NCBI GenBank assembly: GCA_964419095.1
Contig: CAYQOG010000022.1
Coordinates: 1 to 13,546 of the forward strand
Direction: 5' to 3'
Length of the DNA: 13,546 nt
Source of the DNA: JAKAVK01 sp964419095
Lineage (GTDB): Archaea > Micrarchaeota > Micrarchaeia > Micrarchaeales > CABMGC01
Shown: positions 11,225-13,546 of the stretch, in pieces
Position numbering within the stretch: position 1 is the stretch's first letter
Layout: the number at the start of each line of letters is the position of its first letter
Position numbers and translations under genes: made by a program
The notes under the pieces: model-generated
Seen by the model: the letters and a program-made list of their open reading frames with translations, nothing else
Told to the model about the DNA's origin: nothing
The model's database searches: none

Positions 11225-13546
11225 ATGCGCTCAAGCAAAACCGCACAGTTCCTATCAAAGTCGTGGTTTCTCGTCGTAATAATGGCGGCATGTGCGGCAT
11301 TTGTTGCAATTGCAGGGAGTTCCACTCTTTCCTCAGCAGCTTCTAATTCACAAGACCAGGGCAACAAGGTAGTGTACCAGGCAACGTATCAGGTGTGCAT
11401 GTATGGGGGCCCATCTGCAGGTCAAGACAACGCTGCCGCAAACATCTATGTATATCCTAACCCGGCTGTAACTGGCTCAGATCCTGATTGCATATCCGGG
11501 TTGACTTCGGGAACTGTCGTATGCCTGCACGCGTGGGCTAATTCGGGATATACGTTTACAGGTTATAGCCCCAGCGAGTCAGCGATCTCACCATGTTCTA
11601 ATTATGGTGACGCTGGTGTGACAGTTGAAGGCGCTAATGTAAATATATACGCAGAATATTCCGGTGGATCTTCAGGCGCATATTACTCGACAACCACTGC
11701 CGCGCCGCAAAGTTACTATTCCACATCGACATTCCAGAGCTTCTATTCAACCACTACGGCGTCACCTTACTACTCGACAACCACTGCCTCAAGCGGAGGA
11801 ACGGGCGGCTCAGGAGGATACCTCACCGTGACAATGGTGCCTAACCCTTCAGGAGCGCAATCATCAACGGCAGAGCTCTACATACCTGGAACATATTATG
11901 CGGTATCCGGTTCAGGCGCACTTTCATTCACCAATCTGCAGTCAGGCACAATCGTCTGCCTGCAGGCAGAGGCAGGCTCAGGATACACCTTCACAGGGTA
12001 TGCGGGCTTCCCTACCGACACCCAGTATCAGGGATACGGCGGCTCATGCGGACCTAATTACGGTTTCGTTGTCACTTCGTCTGTGACAGGTTACGCCGAC
12101 TATTCGGGAAGCTCTTCGGGATCCTCATATTCGACGACAACTGCAGCATCGCAAAGCTATTACTCGACAACAACGACAGCGGCATACTCAACCACTACCA
12201 CAGCGCCTTATCCTTATTACAGCAGCACGACTGTCCCTTCAACCAGCTCTCCTCAGTATTCGGTGACAATGGTCCCGCAGCCGTCAAACGGCCAGTCTCC
12301 GTCAGCGGAACTCTACATCCCTGGAACCTACTTCGCGGTAACTGGCGCAGGCACACTCGCATTCACTAACCTTGCCGCAGGCAGCGATATCTGCCTGCAC
12401 GCGCTGCCAGCCTCTGGATACACCTTCACAGGGTATGCGGGCTTCCCTCCTGACACACTCTATGGCGGAGCATGCGGATCCGATTACGGGTTCGTTGTCT
12501 CATCTTCTGCAACAGGATACGCACAATATTCGGGAGGCTCTGCGCCTTCATATTCCTCGACCACGACCACTCCGACAGCGCCATCATACTCTTCGACTAC
12601 AACCGCAGCGACGACCCCAACATCAGGCGGCACGTTCGCCGTCTACATGTATGCATCGAGCCCTCCTGGCGCAGCGACAACCCCTACGGCAGGCACGACC
12701 GTCTACAACATAGATTCGAGCAGCGGAATAACTGTATCGGCGCCTTCCACACTCCCTGGATACTCGTTCCTCTGGTGGACCGCTGAGCCTAACTCCGCAG
12801 GACAATCCGCATGCACATACGCATACGCATCCCTCTCAACGCTCAATCCGACATGGCACTTCACGTGCACCGGCCCTGGCGATAACACCGTTGCAAACAT
12901 AGAGCCTGTTTACCAGGCCTGCTCTGTATGTACCGGCTCAGGAACACCGACGCCAACTCCTCCAGCTCCAACACCGTCGACATACACAGTCACAATGTCT
13001 CCTGACCCTTCAGGAGCGCAATCATCTGCCTCACAGCTCTATGACTATTCATCGGGCAAGTCCGTCTCAGGCCAGGGGGCGCTTACCCTGACTGGAATAA
13101 ACTCCGGAGACGTGGTCTGCCTTGAGGCAGAGCCAGCCTCTGGATACACCTTCACAGGATATGCGGGCTTCCCTACCGACACCGAATACCAGGCTTCATG
13201 CGGCGCCAACTACGGATTCATAGCCACAGCCGATGCGAGCGGCAACTCGGATTACGTGGCAAGCAGCCCCACACCTCTCACGCCTTCATATTCAAGTACT
13301 ACGACAGTGGTGACATCAGCCACCTATGCGGTAACAATGACGCCAAGCCCTGCGGCGGGACAGGCGTCCACCGCGGAGATATATGTCCCTGGCGGGCAGA
13401 CGGTTTCAGGCTCAGGCACGCTCACATTGCAGGCCGTGCCTGCCGGACAGGTGATCTGCCTCCAGGCAGAGCCCGTCTCTGGATATTCATTCTCCGGCTA
13501 CTCCGGCTTCCCTACGGACACTCAGGCAACAGCTGTCAATCCTAGC
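11225..13546 (+). CDS. large secreted repeat surface protein (3' end beyond window)
   Basis: An open frame of 774 codons runs from ATG 11225 to the last base of the window without a stop. The N-terminus is a classic signal peptide: basic MRSSKTAQFLSKS, hydrophobic WFLVVIMAACAAFVAIAG, then a likely cut near SSAAS (about residues 36-40). Six domains of about 75-98 residues follow. Their consensus is VTM.P.PSGAQSS.AELYIPG, then CLQAE, SGYTFTGYAGFPTDT and CG.NYGF, ending near a Tyr-Ser. The GYTFTGY core after a Leu-x-Ala strand recalls the divergent InlB B-repeat (beta-grasp-like) domains of secreted proteins. Linkers are rich in YSTTT or Pro, typical of O-glycosylated archaeal surface proteins. 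No membrane anchor is visible yet; it may lie past the edge. Adhesion or S-layer-like roles are inference. Confidence 0.88.
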   Translation, partial: MRSSKTAQFLSKSWFLVVIMAACAAFVAIAGSSTLSSAASNSQDQGNKVVYQATYQVCMYGGPSAGQDNAAANIYVYPNPAVTGSDPDCISGLTSGTVVCLHAWANSGYTFTGYSPSESAISPCSNYGDAGVTVEGANVNIYAEYSGGSSGAYYSTTTAAPQSYYSTSTFQSFYSTTTASPYYSTTTASSGGTGGSGGYLTVTMVPNPSGAQSSTAELYIPGTYYAVSGSGALSFTNLQSGTIVCLQAEAGSGYTFTGYAGFPTDTQYQGYGGSCGPNYGFVVTSSVTGYADYSGSSSGSSYSTTTAASQSYYSTTTTAAYSTTTTAPYPYYSSTTVPSTSSPQYSVTMVPQPSNGQSPSAELYIPGTYFAVTGAGTLAFTNLAAGSDICLHALPASGYTFTGYAGFPPDTLYGGACGSDYGFVVSSSATGYAQYSGGSAPSYSSTTTTPTAPSYSSTTTAATTPTSGGTFAVYMYASSPPGAATTPTAGTTVYNIDSSSGITVSAPSTLPGYSFLWWTAEPNSAGQSACTYAYASLSTLNPTWHFTCTGPGDNTVANIEPVYQACSVCTGSGTPTPTPPAPTPSTYTVTMSPDPSGAQSSASQLYDYSSGKSVSGQGALTLTGINSGDVVCLEAEPASGYTFTGYAGFPTDTEYQASCGANYGFIATADASGNSDYVASSPTPLTPSYSSTTTVVTSATYAVTMTPSPAAGQASTAEIYVPGGQTVSGSGTLTLQAVPAGQVICLQAEPVSGYSFSGYSGFPTDTQATAVNPS
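11387..11668 (+). repeat. surface protein domain 0 (divergent)
   Basis: Residues 55-148. It keeps TVVCLHA and SGYTFTGY but not the opening VTM.P or GFPTDT segments. It has two extra cysteines (58 and 88) besides the pair at 100 and 124, so its disulfide pattern may differ. It is the first domain after the signal peptide and may be a cap. Confidence 0.65.
11669..11818 (+). repeat. Tyr-Ser-Thr linker 1
   Basis: Residues 149-198 contain four YSTTT/YSTST motifs separated by short Ala/Pro/Gln spacers, then a Gly-rich end (SSGGTGGSGG). It is probably extended and O-glycosylated. A second such linker lies at 12110-12256 and a third at 12536-12634. Confidence 0.7.
11819..12109 (+). repeat. surface protein domain 1 (canonical)
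   Basis: Residues 199-295, with all consensus segments and the cysteine pair at 245 and 275. It shares an identical 33-base stretch with domain 2 (11981-12013 versus 12416-12448) and a 22-base stretch with domain 4 (11844-11865 versus 13005-13026). Confidence 0.8.
12257..12535 (+). repeat. surface protein domain 2 (canonical)
   Basis: Residues 345-437, with the cysteine pair at 390 and 417. It is closest to domain 1 in the AELYIPGTY and GYTFTGYAGFP segments, and matches domain 4 exactly over 27 bases (12406-12432 versus 13132-13158). Confidence 0.8.
12635..12922 (+). repeat. surface protein domain 3 (strongly divergent)
   Basis: Residues 471-566. It opens with FAVYMYASSPPGA in the place of VTM.P.PSGA and has GYSFLWWTAEP in the place of GYTFTGY. 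The domain has three cysteines (SACTY, FTCTG, YQAC) at different positions. It is probably a distant relative of the same fold. A Pro/Thr-rich linker (about 12936-12979) follows. Confidence 0.55.
12983..13261 (+). repeat. surface protein domain 4 (canonical)
   Basis: Residues 587-679, with cysteines at 632 and 659. At DNA level it is a mosaic, with one block like domain 1 and another like domain 2, while the segment after LYDYSSGKSV differs from both. Confidence 0.8.
13325..13546 (+). repeat. surface protein domain 5 (cut by window end)
   Basis: Residues 701-774. It starts YAVTMTPSPAAGQAS and keeps VICLQAEP (Cys745) and GYSFSGYSGFPTDT; the second cysteine is expected just past the edge. It is more diverged at DNA level than domains 1, 2 and 4. 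Confidence 0.75.

Noticed and set aside
12472..12900. Open frames in other frames and on the minus strand inside the surface protein gene
   Set aside because: They are Arg/His-rich, lack start signals and conflict with the 774-codon frame, which carries clear domains.
11387..13546. Tandem repeats that could suggest a CRISPR array or satellite DNA
   Set aside because: The repeats are protein domains in one continuous frame, about 340-440 bases apart with diverged copies; there is no short repeat-spacer pattern.

Overview
The window is archaeal. Nine genes on the minus strand (5067 down to 68) follow the standard archaeal S10-type ribosomal operon order: uL3, uL4, uL23, uL2, uS19, uL22, uS3, uL29, aIF1/SUI1. 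eL15, the KEOPS subunit Pcc1 and the small primase subunit PriS also occur only in archaea and eukaryotes. Several genes have TATA boxes about 25-40 bases before short or missing leaders, and some have GGAGG Shine-Dalgarno sites. Short genes, tight spacing and a Ser/Thr/Tyr-rich surface protein would suit a small-genome DPANN archaeon such as a Micrarchaeota/ARMAN relative, but that lineage is an inference. A run of ten Ns and two compensating frame errors nearby show that this is a draft, probably metagenomic, assembly.

Layout. Positions 1-5067 (minus) hold the ribosomal protein/translation initiation operon; a possible next gene starts at 15 and runs off the left edge. Between 5068 and 5188 lies a promoter region with a palindromic TATA element that could serve both the operon (leftward) and a pentapeptide-repeat protein (5189-5980, plus). 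That gene converges on, and overlaps by 66 bases, the Pcc1 gene (minus), which directly follows eL15 (minus). Next, still on the minus strand, come an unrecognised 130-residue protein and PriS (7300-8455, broken by the N run). Divergent from PriS is a small four-helix membrane protein (8565-8975) whose frame is interrupted twice. A complete phosphomannomutase/phosphoglucomutase follows (9069-10448, plus). It converges on a DUF981-like six-helix membrane protein (minus), with a compact two-way terminator hairpin between them.

The right end (11225-13546) is one uninterrupted reading frame of 774 codons that leaves the window without a stop. It encodes a secreted surface protein: a signal peptide, then six tandem domains of about 75-98 residues (some divergent, the last cut off) joined by Ser/Thr/Tyr- or Pro-rich linkers. 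It is the largest and least ordinary gene here.

Functionally, the left two thirds is information processing (ribosome, initiation, tRNA modification, replication priming). The right third concerns the cell envelope (sugar-phosphate mutase, membrane proteins, a probably glycosylated repeat protein). No tRNA, rRNA, CRISPR array or insertion sequence was seen. I found no convincing new multi-gene system; the surface repeat protein, the pentapeptide protein beside the ribosomal operon and the orphan gene next to primase are the points most worth following.
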